Source: Ampullaceana balthica (lineage: Eukaryota > Mollusca > Gastropoda > Lymnaeidae). Taken from it: DNA of 64,000 nt. Shown in pieces: positions 47,617-59,764 of this stretch (positions are counted from its first letter, which is position 1; the number at the start of each line of letters is the position of its first letter). The notes beneath the pieces were generated by a model that saw nothing but the letters and a program-made list of their open reading frames with translations, had not been told where the DNA came from and did not search any database. A program made the position numbers and the translations under genes. The stretch is taken from the NCBI GenBank assembly GCA_944989445.1, contig CALYLW010001199.1:161484-225483 (forward strand), written 5' to 3'.

Positions 47617-49070
47617 AACACTGCTCTCAACACTGCCCTCAACACTGCCCTCAACCCTGCCCTCAACACTGCCCTCAACACTGCCCTCAACACTGCCCTC
47701 AACACTGCCCTCAACACTGCCCTCAACACTGCATTCAACACTGCCCTCAACACTGCCCTCAACACTGCCATCAACACTGCCCTCAACACTGCCCCCAACA
47801 CTGCCCTCAACACTGCCCTCAACACTGCCCTCAACACGCCCTCAACACAGCCCTCAACACTGCCCTCAACACTGCCCTCAACACTGCCCTCAACACTGCC
47901 CTCAACACTGCCATCAACACTGCCATCAACACAGCCCTCAACACAGCCCTCAACACTGCCCTCAACACTGCCCTCAACACTGCCCTCAACACTGCCCTCA
48001 ACACTGCCCTCAACACTGCCATCAACACAGCCCTCAACACAGCCCTCAACACTGCCCTCAACACTGCCCTCAACACTGCCCTCAACACTGCCCTCAACAC
48101 TGCCCTCAACACTGCCCTCAACACTGCCATCAACACAGCCCTCAACACAGCCCTCAACACTGCCCTCAACACTGCCCTCAACACTGCCCTCAACACTGCC
48201 CTCAACACTGCCCTCAACACTGCCCTCAACACTGCCCTCAACACTGCCCTCAACACAGCCCTCAACACTGCCCTCAACACAGCCCTCAACACTGCCCTCA
48301 ACACTGCCCCTCAACACTGCCCTCAACACTGCCCTCAACACTGCCATCAACACAGCCCTCAACACAGCCCTCAACACTGCCCTCAACACAGCCCTCAACA
48401 CTGCCCTCAACACTGCCCTCAACACTGCCCTCAACACTGCCCTCAACACTGCCATCAACACAGCCCTCAACACAGCCCTCAACACTGCCCTCAACACAGC
48501 CCTCAACACTGCCATCAACACAGCCCTCAACACTGCCCTCAACACTGCCCTCAACACTGCCCTCAACACTGCCCTCAACACTGCCATCAACACAGCCCTC
48601 AACACAGCCCTCAACACTGCCCTCAACACAGCCCTCAACACTGCCCTCAACACTGCCCTCAACACTGCCCTCAACACTGCCCTCAACACTGCCATCAACA
48701 CAGCCCTCAACACAGCCCTCAACACTGCCCTCAACACTGCCCTCAACACTGCCCTCAACACTGCCCTCAACACTGCCCTCAACACTGCCCTCAACACTGC
48801 CCTCAACACTGCCCTCAACACTGCCCTCAACACTGCCCTCAACACAGCCCTCAACACTGCCCTCAACACTGCCCTCAACACTGCCCTCAACACTGCCCTC
48901 AACACTGCCCTCAACACTGCCCTCAACACTGCCCTCAACACTGCCCTCAACACTGCCCTCAACACTGCCCTCAACACAGCCCTCAACACTGCCCTCAACA
49001 CTGCCCTCAACACTGCCCTCAACACTGCCCTCAGCACTGCCCTCAACACTGCCCTCAACACTGCAACACC
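47617..49070. repeat. 12-base minisatellite, about 120 copies
   Basis: Unit CTCAACACTGCC with ACAGCC and CCATC variants arranged in higher-order groups. Because 12 is a multiple of three and lacks stops, both strands are open: about 515 codons plus (TLPS/QHCP) and 532 minus (VLRA/GSVE). No homology flanks it, so it is not called a gene. Confidence 0.95.
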
Positions 49071-49390
49071 AGGAAGAAATTCGTTGGCTCGTCTCATCAA
49101 ATGAGCAGAGGCAAAGATTTCTGAAGATCCCACAACCGTTTGAAAGGCAAACATGACCTACCACCACCCTTTCCAACTGAGGTCGTGGTTAGTCTCACAA
49201 ATGGAGTCTTTGTTTAGATATGTTTCATGTTTTAGAAAGCTGAAAGCTGCAAGAGTCACTTGCATTAAAAACAAACGGACATTAAAAACAGCGCCTTTGT
49301 TTGTTTGCTTCGAAGATGTTTTTTTTTAAAAAAAGACAGTTCCAACATCCTTATGGGATAAACAGACCAATGAACATTGCTTTCAAGCTT

Positions 49391-49742
49391 TGTAATGGGT
49401 TGCTATATCTTTGATAGGTAGCTAGCTAGTGGTGGGTTGCTATAGCTTTGATAGGTAGCTAGCTAGTGGTGGGTTGCTATAGCTTTGATAGGTAGCTAGC
49501 TAGTGGTGGGTTGCTATAGCTTTGATAGGTAGCTAGCTAGTGGTGGGTTGCTATAGCTTTGATAGGTAGCTAGCTAGTGGTGGGTTGCTATAGCTTTGAT
49601 AGGTAGCTAGCTAGTGGTGGGTTGCTATAGCTTTGATAGGTAGCTAGCTAGTGGTGGGTTGCTATAGCTTTGATAGGTAGCTAGCTAGTGGTGGGTTGCT
49701 ATAGCTTTGATAGGTAGCTAGCTAGTGGTGGGTTGCTAATTA
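49391..49742. repeat. 37-base minisatellite, about nine near-identical copies
   Basis: Unit GGTTGCTATAGCTTTGATAG plus GTAGCTAGCTAGTGGTG. Copies are almost identical until the last, which decays into TTGCTAATTAGTGATGGG. Confidence 0.95.
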
Positions 49743-50072
49743 GTGATGGGTTGCAAACTAGTAATGGGTGGCCACCTTGTGGCTCGACTAAAGTTTAATT
49801 TACTATGAATACCAAAGACCTGACTAAGCTAAAGCTATCCCCGATAAGATATCGATCGGCCTTGAACGTTTCCAGATTCCTGATCAGGTCTTTTCAAGAC
49901 CAGCTAAATTTTTACCCATAAAAATGTCCTAACAGCGAAAGTTTATGTTTGAAAGTGAAGCAGATCATTAATTTAAATTCATTTAAGAAAAAATGAATAC
50001 ATTATAAATTTGACTTGATTTTTTTTTACCTTCACCGCCTTATCTTTCCTTCTAAACCCAAATCTAAACCCA

Positions 50073-50245
50073 CAGGCGGCTGGATAGCGAAGTCGATAGG
50101 GCGCTTGCCTCACAAGATGAGGGGCGTGGGGACGAGCCCACTTGAAAGCCACAATGAAAATGTCGATGAATGACTATTGCTAAAAAGTCCTCCGCTGACC
50201 CGGAGAGGAGATGGGCGCCGCCAAGGTCTACCAAGCCCCGAGAAA
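50073..50245 (+). mobile_element. tRNA-derived SINE fragment
   Basis: TGGATAGCGAAGTCGATAGG (A-box-like), CTTGCCTCACAAGATG (anticodon-arm-like) and GGGGACGAGCCCA (weak B box) are tRNA-like. No mature tRNA fold is possible. Confidence 0.5.
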
Positions 50246-50249
50246 GTTC

Positions 50250-51840
50250 TAATGGAAACATCAAAACCCCCTACGACCACGAGGTTATGGAACACAAAAA
50301 AAAACCCCAAAAACACCCAAAATTCCAGCTATGTTACTATCAAGTGGAATTACACCGATTCAGTGGCCGATAAATGCCTGTAAGGCCACAGTAAAAAGTT
50401 TGGCCACTGTCATCAAAGATTCTTCACGACCAAAGTCAAAGAAAAACAAGTTAGAAATGATTTATGATATACTGTATTCGCATTAAGAATAATTGTGCCC
50501 ATCTTTCTTCTTTTCATTGCTGTGTGCGTTTTTTTTAAAAATCCTTAATTTATTATTATTTTCCCATCATACAGTATGTATTATATAAGTTAAATTAAAT
50601 TTAAAAACGTGTGTCCATTGATGTGTACTCATGAAGGCATTAACCGAAACGTCTACTTGGGCATCAGTATATTTTATTTCATAAAGTTTTAATATATTTT
50701 TTCGATCACTATTTAAATTTGTTTGCGTATCTTGAATTTTTTTGAAAGGCTTTATCGCAGTCCTATTCTATATGAATTATTACAAGTGTTAAAAAAATTA
50801 ACCGAATATCGTCCGAACTTTTAAAAAAATGGAGAAGAAAACGTGAGTGTCTCTCACTGCAGCACCGTGTAATCTCTATGTGACCGAGATTGGTTTCATC
50901 TACAGCAAGCGTTCGATATCATCAAAGATTTCCAGGTAAAATGATAACTCCAGGCGACCGAAAATGCCAACACTGAAGTTTAAAAAAATTCGCCGCCTGG
51001 TTTGGACTGCACCCCACCGGCCCCCACACCCTACACTTGGCACGCCACTGGTGGAGTGCTTTAAACACTGTAAATCAGTTTTATTGTGTAGTAAGCGAAA
51101 ACGCAGCCGAAAACGCAGCCGCCTGTCCACAATCCGCATGTGTTGGACACATGAAGGCGACCATCTACCAGTTGTTTCACTCACTGCACCCCCCCTCCTT
51201 TTTTCCCCCGTTGCGCGCCTACATAAATCTAAGCGCCGGGTGCTGTATCCCGACTCACGCCAAGTAGAAGATACGTGCTATTTATGAACTGTCGACGCAA
51301 CGTGTTTTAAATAGTTCCCGGAGCAGCTTTCCATCTGTGATGAGGGTGGAACGTGAGGTTCTGGTTCACGGCGGGTATAATAATATAGAGCTTGGACCAA
51401 AAACATGAAACACATCGTGGCTGAGGCTGACCATGCGGTGGTCAGGACGATACGTCACGGTAAGGCCAGTCACGTGATGAAAAGTAATGGTGGAGATGTC
51501 AGGGTGTTGAATGACGTTGTTAGAGGTAGACCGAATTTCCGAAAGAGGCCTTTTGAAAACTTTCGACGCAGATGGCTTTTGGATAAGCCTAGGTTACGGT
51601 CGTCATCTTAAAACGTTTCACTTAGACGGCCGGTAATCACATGTTTTATTGCTCGACGCCTTGCAAACACGGGTTACAGGCGCGTGATGACCTGTTTGTG
51701 GAGTACTTCCTAAGTAAAACTGCCAATAAGACCCGGACAAAGGTTATGATGATGATGATTGCTTTCTTCCATAGCGTTAACAATATTTATGTTAGCCTAG
51801 CAAGGTCGTTGTCCTCTAATCTGAGAAAACTTCCTGAAAT
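50250..51840. other. Intergenic stretch, no gene recognised
   Basis: Includes a copy of the GAAGGCATTAACCGAAACGTC motif family (about 50628-50680). Short frames at 50964-51287 and 51405-51611 have no recognisable domains or exon signals. Confidence 0.45.
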
Positions 51841-51842
51841 AT

Positions 51843-52035
51843 AAAAAAAAGTCTTCAAATTTGTCAAAAATGCGTTTTTGATACCAAACTTTTTCAAAAT
51901 TTTCGGATGCGGCTGACAATTCCACAATTTCGGGGACGCCGATTCAAAGAAGCGCACGCCAAATAACTTTCTCCTGTGCCCATCCATTTGGGGAACTTTC
52001 AGTAGGTACTGTGTAGAGGAACGCACACGAACACA
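51843..52035 (-). pseudogene. LINE reverse-transcriptase C-terminal remnant
   Basis: The minus strand reads RSSTQYLLKVPQMDGHRRKL, FGVRFFESASPKLWNCQPHP and FLTNLKTFF. PKLWN-xP followed by a FK/LKT stretch is the classic C-terminus of CR1/Jockey-like reverse transcriptases. Confidence 0.7.
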
Positions 52036-52194
52036 TGTTCCGATGTTGTATGTATGTGTGTCATCCTTTCATCTGCAACAGGTGATGGAAGATCTTCTTA
52101 GCTTGCAGAACTTGCATGCAGCTCTTGGTGTGGCTGGAAAGACCGACTCAAATTATGACCGTCGCCTAATTGTTTGTATTATGGCTCGTCATCA

Positions 52195-52282
52195 CTATGG
52201 GTCATTAAACCTGGCTTGGAAATCTTCCAGTAACTCTTGTAACATCTTTCATAAATTGTACGCGAGCCGCAATTTTGCCTGA
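52195..52282. mobile_element. Fragment of the GCGAGCCGCA hAT MITE family
   Basis: Shares ACCTGGCTTGGAAATCTTCC and TAAATTGTACGCGAGCCGCA with 57720-57790 and 62835-62895. Confidence 0.65.
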
Positions 52283-52959
52283 CTTTCTCATCCTTGATAC
52301 AATGCGTGCTGCATTGTTTTTTGTACTTTATGGGGTCTCAACAAGCGGATTAGATGCAACCACGCAGACTGTTGTTGCAGTAATACAGTCTCGATTGTAT
52401 TCAGGAAACTGCTACGGGAATTACTGATCTCTTTTTTGAGCCAATATGAATGTAGAGAAAATATTTAAAGTAATACAATTAGGCGAATGCCATAATTTGG
52501 TAGAGGCGAAAAGCAGCAGTAAATATAATATGAAACTAAAACAACGTCAAAGTAGTATTTCAGTTGTCATGCAGCGAAATGTAGTGGGTAAGAGAGTTTA
52601 TGATTAAGACACTTGAAGACGGGAAAGGGTTAGTTTACTCAGCTTAGCTGTATCGAAGAGTTGACGGAGAAAAGATTGAACATTCTAATGAGAACATGGC
52701 ATTTATGATCTTCAGTTTACAGGTCCTATAGCCCGAATGGACTTTCAAAGTTCATTCTAAAGCGGGCGTGTTGCCACAAGACAGAAAAGCACCGATGGTC
52801 GACCGCCGGAAACCTTACATTCGCATCTAGTGAAGTCTTTGAAGGTGGGGCCCGCGTTTACCGTTCTCAGTAACAATGATGCTCCCTAAATCTAACCTAG
52901 AGGCACCTCATAGTCTTAACGATATTCGATATGGCGACGGTTACAAACAAAGGAATGTT

Positions 52960-53345
52960 TTTGGAAATAATTAAACAACCCTTAACAACAAAGTTTTTGA
53001 CTATAAATCCCTTAAATATGAGCCATATCTAAAAGTATTGATTATTGTTCAATATAATACGCGCCGGGCGACAGCCCACTGAGACATCGAGGGCTGGAGT
53101 GAACCTCCAGTGACCCGTGGAGGTCAACTATAGCTGACGGCTACACATGCTACATAGAGATAGATACATAAAGATAAACTAAAAATTCATTAATTTAATT
53201 ACGATACATTCGATCGATCTGAAATTTTGATAGGTGAACCAAGTCTATGTGCAAAATTACAGCTCGATAGGATCATGGGAAGTGGGTCATTTTTTACTTT
53301 TGTTTTTCCGCGGACGGGCGGGACCACGACAAGACGGTGACGTTA
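52960..53345 (-). repeat. Inverted copy of the Helitron-like dispersed family
   Basis: Contains, in inverse, GATCGATCGAATGTATCGTA and GATTTATAGTCAAAAACTTT, joining two blocks that are separate at 3518-3660 and 3955-3990. Confidence 0.5.
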
Positions 53346-54477
53346 ATATAAGTGATTTAAAAATACAAATTGGGGGTAGATGTACATGGAATATTCAAAG
53401 TTGAAAAATGGAATTTTAATTTTAATTTCTTAAAATATTTATATTTATAACAAAGTTATGAAATAAATGTCTTCCGTGACATATGCCCCTCTTTTTCATA
53501 CATTTTTCGATATCGACAAATTTCCAGTATCCCGAATGACCAATTTACATATAAACTAAAATTCAAATTTATAAACTTGAAATATTCTATGTACATGTAC
53601 CCCCAATTTTTATTTTTATTTCTAAAAACCCTCTTGATCGGAACATCAGCCACTGGAACCTTCTGCGGAAGGGACTTTTTTATAACGGATCTAATCTTTG
53701 CTGTTTTCTTGCAAATCTCACATTCAGTTTGTTTTTAGTTTCGGTCGAATCGAGGTCATCCTGTTAGGTCAGTCTCAGTTCAAAAGATAGGTCATTTAAC
53801 ATAATCTGAGGATTTAATATTTCAGGGGTAGGAAAAAGAAAGATTATTTTATTTTGGTGGTGTTTATCAAATTCAAGCCGAACAAGCAAAATAAACAAGT
53901 GATTTTCAACCATTAAAAGAAAATAATAATAATAATAATGAATTCAAATACATGTACAGTAATAATAAATTTATTTAAAAAGATAAATGAATAATGAAGC
54001 ATAGGAAAAAGAAGTCCGACCAGATGAAGGCGTTAGAAATTATAAATCGATTCCTCTACCGTTGTTTAATATATTTGAAACTTTTTTTCCATTGAATTCC
54101 AAAGTGCTAAATACTTCATCATAATTTTAAATTTTACCGAAGCAGTTTTTTTCCTTTTTTTTTCTTTTCCAAATTAAATTAAAATAAACTCGATAAAAAA
54201 AAACCACAGTAATTTAATCTTTTTAAAATAACATGGCCACTCTTTCTCTGCAAAAGGCATTAAAAAATAATTTTTTAAAATAAAAAGAACAATTTCATCA
54301 CTTTGTGATCGCTTTCCAAATCTTATATTTTCAAAGAAGTATAAAAAGATTCCTGACAAAGTTTTGAAGTTAGACAGGAAATGACTACAAGCGTCAGGAT
54401 TTCTGCAACAGGTGGCGCAATTTGTTATCGGTATTTCAGGAAGGGAGATCACTGCCCTCAAAAGACGAGAAACTTTT

Positions 54478-54875
54478 AGCGCGTAGAGTAGAGTTCGGGG
54501 TAATAGAGCGAGGTTATGGGAATTAGAGAAGAGTTCGGGGCATTCGAATAGAGTTTAGTCGTTATAGTAGACGTTGTTGAATTAGTGCATGCAGAGTTCA
54601 GGGCATTGGAGTAGACTTGTGTTGTTACAGTAGAATTTGTGGAATTATAGTAGAGTTAAGGGCATTAGAATAGAGTTTGTGTCTTTACAGTGGAGTTCGG
54701 AGAATTAGAATAGAAAGTGTGTCATTTGAATAGACCTTTTGGAATTAGAGAAAGAGTTCATTCGGGACATTAGAGTGTGCAGTTAGAATAGAGTTTGGGG
54801 AAAAAGAGTAGACTTTGTGGAATGAAATAATAATTTGGGGCATTCGAGTAGAGTTTTGGTGCGTGAAATGAGAAC
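54478..54875. repeat. Degenerate GAATTAGAGTAGAGTTCGGG repeats
   Basis: Loose repeats of about 20 bases with GGGGCATT and TAGAGTTTGTG variants. Old array; the surrounding 53345-55450 has no recognisable gene. Confidence 0.7.
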
Positions 54876-55458
54876 GGTAATCAAAAGTATAATAACAGAG
54901 TCAAACTATCTTTCTTTTTTTTTCAGGAACAAACAAGAAATATTGAGAATTATAGCCAAAGGATCCTGCGTCCAAATTTGAATTTTAAGCGTATTTTATT
55001 TCAGTATACCCGATGATTTCAGTTATAGCAGTACCTTTTTTCCCACTATCGTTGGAATATCTCAAATTCCACTTGCCAGGTTTACAAAAGCTAAAGGTTC
55101 CCAGATATAAATAATCCATGTGGTTGAAACGCGTGCACAAAACGGAAGTAGCCAGGTAACCGGATGTTGTGTAAGGTGGTCAAAATGACGTTTCATCTTG
55201 TTTATTTGTTTAATTTAGTTCTCAGACAAAATAATAAACAAAACCAAAAAAAATGGGGGTGGTTTAATTGGAGAATGCAAACATTTTTTTCTTCTTTAAA
55301 AACTAAATTTTTAAAATCACATAAATGTTCTCGTTTTTCAATTTAAAAAAACAAAACTTTTAATTATAAAAATTAATGTTGGAATCCTTACGCTAAACAC
55401 ACACACATTTATATACAGACACATTTATATATTAATATATATTTATATATATATATAT

Positions 55459-56275
55459 TAGGGCTGTTAACGATTAATTTAAAATGAATCGTTAACTTTT
55501 GAAAAATTAACGATTAATTAATCGTTAATTTCGATTAAAGCCAAAAGTTGAAATTTATGGTGCCATAAATAACATTTATTAAAATACTTGTTGAAAATCG
55601 AAATTACACTTTAATGTCTTCTTTATATGACATCTTTTAACAAACAACGCAAACAGACAAGTGTATTGACGTTATTTGTTTCAAGTGATGAGCGGGTCTA
55701 ATTGACAATATAACCAGCCGAGCTGAACAATCGTTGATATAGCTTTAGATTGTCTCAACTGAAGTTTCTGATACTGTAGTGGATTTTTGGTTTGCAGGTG
55801 ATATGTAAGCGAAGTGTTAGAACCATGGTAGCAATGTTCCCTTTAAGCAGCGCCGCTGCGCAGATATTTGACCGACGCCACGCAGAAGTTTAGAATCACC
55901 GCGCAGCAAATTATTTAAAATATTGCACAAAAATGGACGTTGTGCAACTTTGCACACGAGTTTTTTTTTAAAACTTTGCACACGGACCAACGAAGCTTAG
56001 ACTTAGAGGGAACATTGCATGGTAGGCAAACGATTTATCTCAATGGAAACAATAACCTTTATCAACATTTTGAACATTCACGCAAGTGAATAGTTTAAAA
56101 CTAAAATATTCGTGTAATCGTCCGGAAATTAGTTTATATTTATCGTTCGAAACCTTTTACTTTTTGATTTCCTGTACATTTATAAGTGGTGGGTCGATTA
56201 ATCGTTAACACTATTTAATCGATAAAAATTTTCAACGATTAATCGAGAAATTAATCGTTAATTTCCGCAGCCCTA
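55459..56275. mobile_element. hAT-like MITE with ATTAATCGTTAA-rich ends
   Basis: Bounded by TAGGGCTG and CAGCCCTA, with inverted AACGATTAATT blocks at both ends, and flanked by ATATATAT on both sides (low-complexity target). No transposase. Carries a younger nested element at 55832-56017. Confidence 0.75.
55832..56017. mobile_element. Nested 186-base hAT MITE with perfect 8-base duplication
   Basis: Ends CAATGTTCCC and GGGAACATTG; flanked on both sides by CATGGTAG, an exact 8-base target-site duplication. Interior GCGCAGATATTTGACCGACG is shared with 62398-62597 and, partly, 59555-59700. Confidence 0.9.
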
Positions 56276-56285
56276 ATATATATAT

Positions 56286-56447
56286 AATAGCTGTACCGGA
56301 TTCAAATTTTTGAAATCCGAGCGGAACCGGATTTGGCCGGATTGATGAAGTGAAATCCTAGCAGAGTCGGAGCCAGATTTGTAAACATGGCCAGATTCCG
56401 GATTATCCGTAGCCGGAGCCGAAATCGGGTGCACCCCTAATATATAT
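56286..56447. mobile_element. hAT-like MITE fragment, GGTGCACCCCTA end
   Basis: GC-richer block with repeated CCGGATT and GCCGGAGCCG motifs, ending GAAATCGGGTGCACCCCTA, a common hAT terminus. The left end is not clear. Confidence 0.55.
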
Positions 56448-56765
56448 AGTCTTATAAAGAATAACGTATATCCTACTGATTGAATTCATAAAGTTGGGCA
56501 GCGCTCGTCAACATTTCAAGAGTAGGAGCGGAGATGAAATGTCGAGTCGGGGACTGCCTCATATTTATTTAAATTCCATAAATTAAACAACAATGACAAC
56601 GATTTCGTTTCAACTCCTGCTAAATTTGAGAAGCCTAATTCTATCTGAAACATCAGTGGTCGAATGATCTCCCCAAACACAAATTTTACATTCTTTTTTA
56701 CAGATAATCTTAAGACTTTGTAATAAAACGAAACCGAATTTCAAATTTGAAAATCTAAAAATAAA

Positions 56766-56975
56766 ATGTCTCCACAACTTGTTTCCACACCTTGTTTCCA
56801 CACCTTTTTTCCGCACCTTGTTTCCACACCTTGTTTCCGCAACTTGTTTCCACACCACCTTGTCTCCACACCACCTTGTTTCCACACCTTGTTTCCACAC
56901 CACCTTGTCTCCACACCAATTTGTTTCCACACCTTGTTTCCACACCACCTTGTTTCCACACCTTGTTTCCACATT
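56766..56975. repeat. CTTGTTTCCACAC minisatellite
   Basis: About fifteen units of 13-16 bases (CACCTTGTTTCCACAC with CACCACC variants). Cys/Phe-Pro or Trp-Lys-Gln frames here are repeat shadows. Confidence 0.9.
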
Positions 56976-57489
56976 AGTTTTCCTCGTTTCCTGCTGTGTT
57001 TGTGTAAACTGCATATTCGTATTTCGCATCACCAAAAAATACTTCGATTAAATCCAGGGAAACATCAAAATTTAACTCGAGTACCGTGTTTCTTTGATCC
57101 TCTGTACGTACTAGAGCAGATACTCTGCTGTTATACTCCTTGAGATGATGATGTTGTAGCCACCACAAAGGAGGAATACATTTTAGACTCGACCAAAACG
57201 AAATCGCTCATGTTCCATCCTACTTCTCTATAGACTTGATATTGTTTTATCCACCACTCCCCCCTTTTAGCCTATAGTTATTCTCTTCAACTCAAAACTA
57301 ATTAAGAACAATTAAGCATTTCTTTAAATTTTAGACATAGCGAATGTCCACCACCATGTCATTACGTGTTGTAGTTGTTGGGATATGAACGTGTTTACAT
57401 TGATTGCATTTAAAAATAAATGTGTGTTAATATTTTTATGCGATGCGCCATGAGCCCAGCTGCTCGCTGGGGTTCTGCACTATCTAAAC

Positions 57490-57844
57490 CAGGGGTGGCC
57501 AGACCTTTAGCGTCCGAGAGCCATTTTTAACTATAAACAAATTTTTGAGAGCCGCATTGAAGCACTATGGTTCTTTAACATACAAAATACACAAACAAAT
57601 TGTGCAATGAAAACAATAAATTTGAGCTTTATTTTTAGACTGATACGACAGTAAACGTTTCGGCTAATGCCTTCATCAGTACAACATAAAATACATTCTT
57701 ACAATACTTTAATAGGTTCTTTAAACCTGGCTTGGAAATAATCCAGTAACACTTGTAACAAATCTTTCATAAATTGTACGCGAGCCGCAATGTGAACACA
57801 GAAGAACCGCATCCGGCTCGCGAGCCGCAGTTTGGCCACCGTTG
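57490..57844. mobile_element. hAT MITE with 8-base target-site duplication
   Basis: Ends CAGGGGTGGCCA and TGGCCACCGTTG; flanks ATCTAAAC and ATCTAAAG (seven of eight match). Interior GAGCCGCATTGAAGCACTAT and CCGGCTCGCGAGCCGCAG. Related copies at 52195-52282 and 62775-62960. Interrupted near 57625-57705 by the CATTAGCCGAAAC motif family. Confidence 0.82.
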
Positions 57845-58526
57845 ATCTAAAGTTCTAAACTATCAAGTTGTTGCCTGGAATCTCAAGTGGATGACCCTCT
57901 CCCACTCCAGACCCCCGCCCTTTTTTCTTCGTTCACCTACTCTTTCTGTCTGAGTTACTTTCCACTTCCTACCCCTGCTTCACCCCCCCCCCACTGTCGT
58001 TTAATAGTTGGAGATAATCAAGCTGTTAGATCACCTGTGCCGTCAGTCAAGGTATTTTTACTTTTTACCCAGCATTCAGTTCGGCTACTTAATGACATAA
58101 TTTCCAGTCTTTAGAAATATGTTTAATAAGTAGAAGTAAAAAAAAAGATTTTTAAAAACAAGGTTTTTATAAGCGGACTAAAAAGAGGAAAATAAATTTT
58201 AAAAACAAAAGTAAAAAATGACACACTTCCTGTGATGCATAGTCGTGTGTTGTATATGATATGTTTAGTGTGTATAGAAAATCATTCCAGATAGAACAAG
58301 CGAAATCACAGAATGTCTTATATAGACAATCCATGTGTTGTGAAAAATTATTTTTTCTGCTAAGTGGATCAGCGCACATATGGAAAAGAGTTAAGAATGT
58401 GTAAGTTTATATTTATAGAAAATTTCAAATTTTGCTCACAAATTTCGTCTCTAGATGAACTTGGCTAACAGGACATTTAACAGGACTTCATGAATGAAAT
58501 TAAGTTTTACAAATTTTTTGTTAACG

Positions 58527-58893
58527 CGTAAAAGTAGAAAATAAAATGAACAAAACAAACTTTTTAAAAAGAATGAGGCCCAGCTGCAGTGAGGAATGTA
58601 GAATCTCGCATGAAAAAGCAAAAAAATAATTTTTTAGTCACAAACTAAGTAGTCACACTGTTGTGTTAGTTGATCAAATTTTATATCTCACATTAAATCC
58701 CACAATCGATCACAATAAATATCAATAAATATCAATAAAACTTAGATGTTCTGAGTCCCCCTGTGTGACTACTTAGTTTGTGACTAAACAATTTATTTTC
58801 TGCTTTTTCATGCGATATTCTATCTTCCTCACTGCAGCTGGGCCTCATTCTTTAAAAAAAAAGTTTTTTTGTTCATTTTATATTCTTTTTAGT
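58527..58893. repeat. Fold-back element, arms about 130 bases
   Basis: Left arm 58527-58660 and right arm 58761-58893 are reverse complements (GAATGAGGCCCAGCTGCAGT against ACTGCAGCTGGGCCTCATTC). Central loop about 100 bases, AT-rich. Confidence 0.9.
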
Positions 58894-59185
58894 CTAAGTG
58901 TATGCTATGGTGAGTTTTGAAGTATTGATTATTTTCAAATATAATACGCATTGTCAGACAAACATTTACAGACTGAAAATGACTGATCTCCCCTTGATGT
59001 TAAACATGGTTTTTGTGGTCGGGGCTGGTGTGAACTCGGCACGTGAATGTAATGTAAACAAGGGCAGACGGATAATACATAAGCTTATATATAGAAAAAC
59101 TAAAAAATTCAATAATTTAAATAAGTCATTTTCAATTAAGTTTGTACAAAATTTAACAAATTTGCAGTTTAGTGAATATTTTTTT

Positions 59186-59275
59186 AGTCGACAGTTGGCG
59201 ACCCCCAGAAAAACCGTCGCGACCCCTTGCCCCCAAGGGGACGTGACCCACAGTTTGGAACCGCTGATCTAGGAG
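59186..59275. mobile_element. hAT-type element right end
   Basis: GTCGCGACCCCTTGCCCCC and the terminus CACAGTTTGGAACCGCTG are typical of an hAT right end (complement CAGCGGTTCCAAACT). The left end is not identified. Confidence 0.5.
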
Positions 59276-59554
59276 AAGCATTGGTCGCGACACTTAACAT
59301 TTACTTTCTTCTCCGAAATTACTACTTGTTTTTAGTAATCTTTTACTGGAAATACTATTTCAATGAATATTTCACTTTCTGGAAATTTTTGCTAAATAAA
59401 ACTCTTGAGTTTAGAGAAATGAGTTACTTTGGCAGTGTTAAGAGCAAAAACAATCTTTAACAGAAATTTCTTCATATTTCAAGCGTGGCTGTCAGAATTG
59501 CAATGATAATTTGACATTTTTTAAAAACAATGTACCTCTTGAAATATTGTAAAT

Positions 59555-59700
59555 GGAATAGAAGTTTAGAATTACTGCGCTGCAAATTTAGTAAAATATT
59601 GTACAAAAACTTAATGCTGTACAACTTGGCACACGAGTCAAGATTTTGTTTGTTGTTGCTTAGCACACTGACCAAACAACCTTAGAGGGAACATTAGTTG
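59555..59700. mobile_element. Truncated copy of the CAATGTTCCC MITE
   Basis: Shares AGAAGTTTAGAATTACTGCG and the end CTTAGAGGGAACATTA with 55832-56017; the left end is missing. Confidence 0.7.
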
Positions 59701-59764
59701 GCGGTATGAGAGAACGCGACACATGAAGCAAACGCGGGTTACTTTTCTCAATCTTAACCACCAA

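Noticed and set aside
47556..49154. 532-codon and opposite 515-codon open frames
   Set aside because: Pure 12-base repeat translated on both strands, no flanking homology or exon signals.
54174..54461. 95-codon minus-strand frame
   Set aside because: No domain, AT-rich chance frame; surrounded by degenerate repeats.
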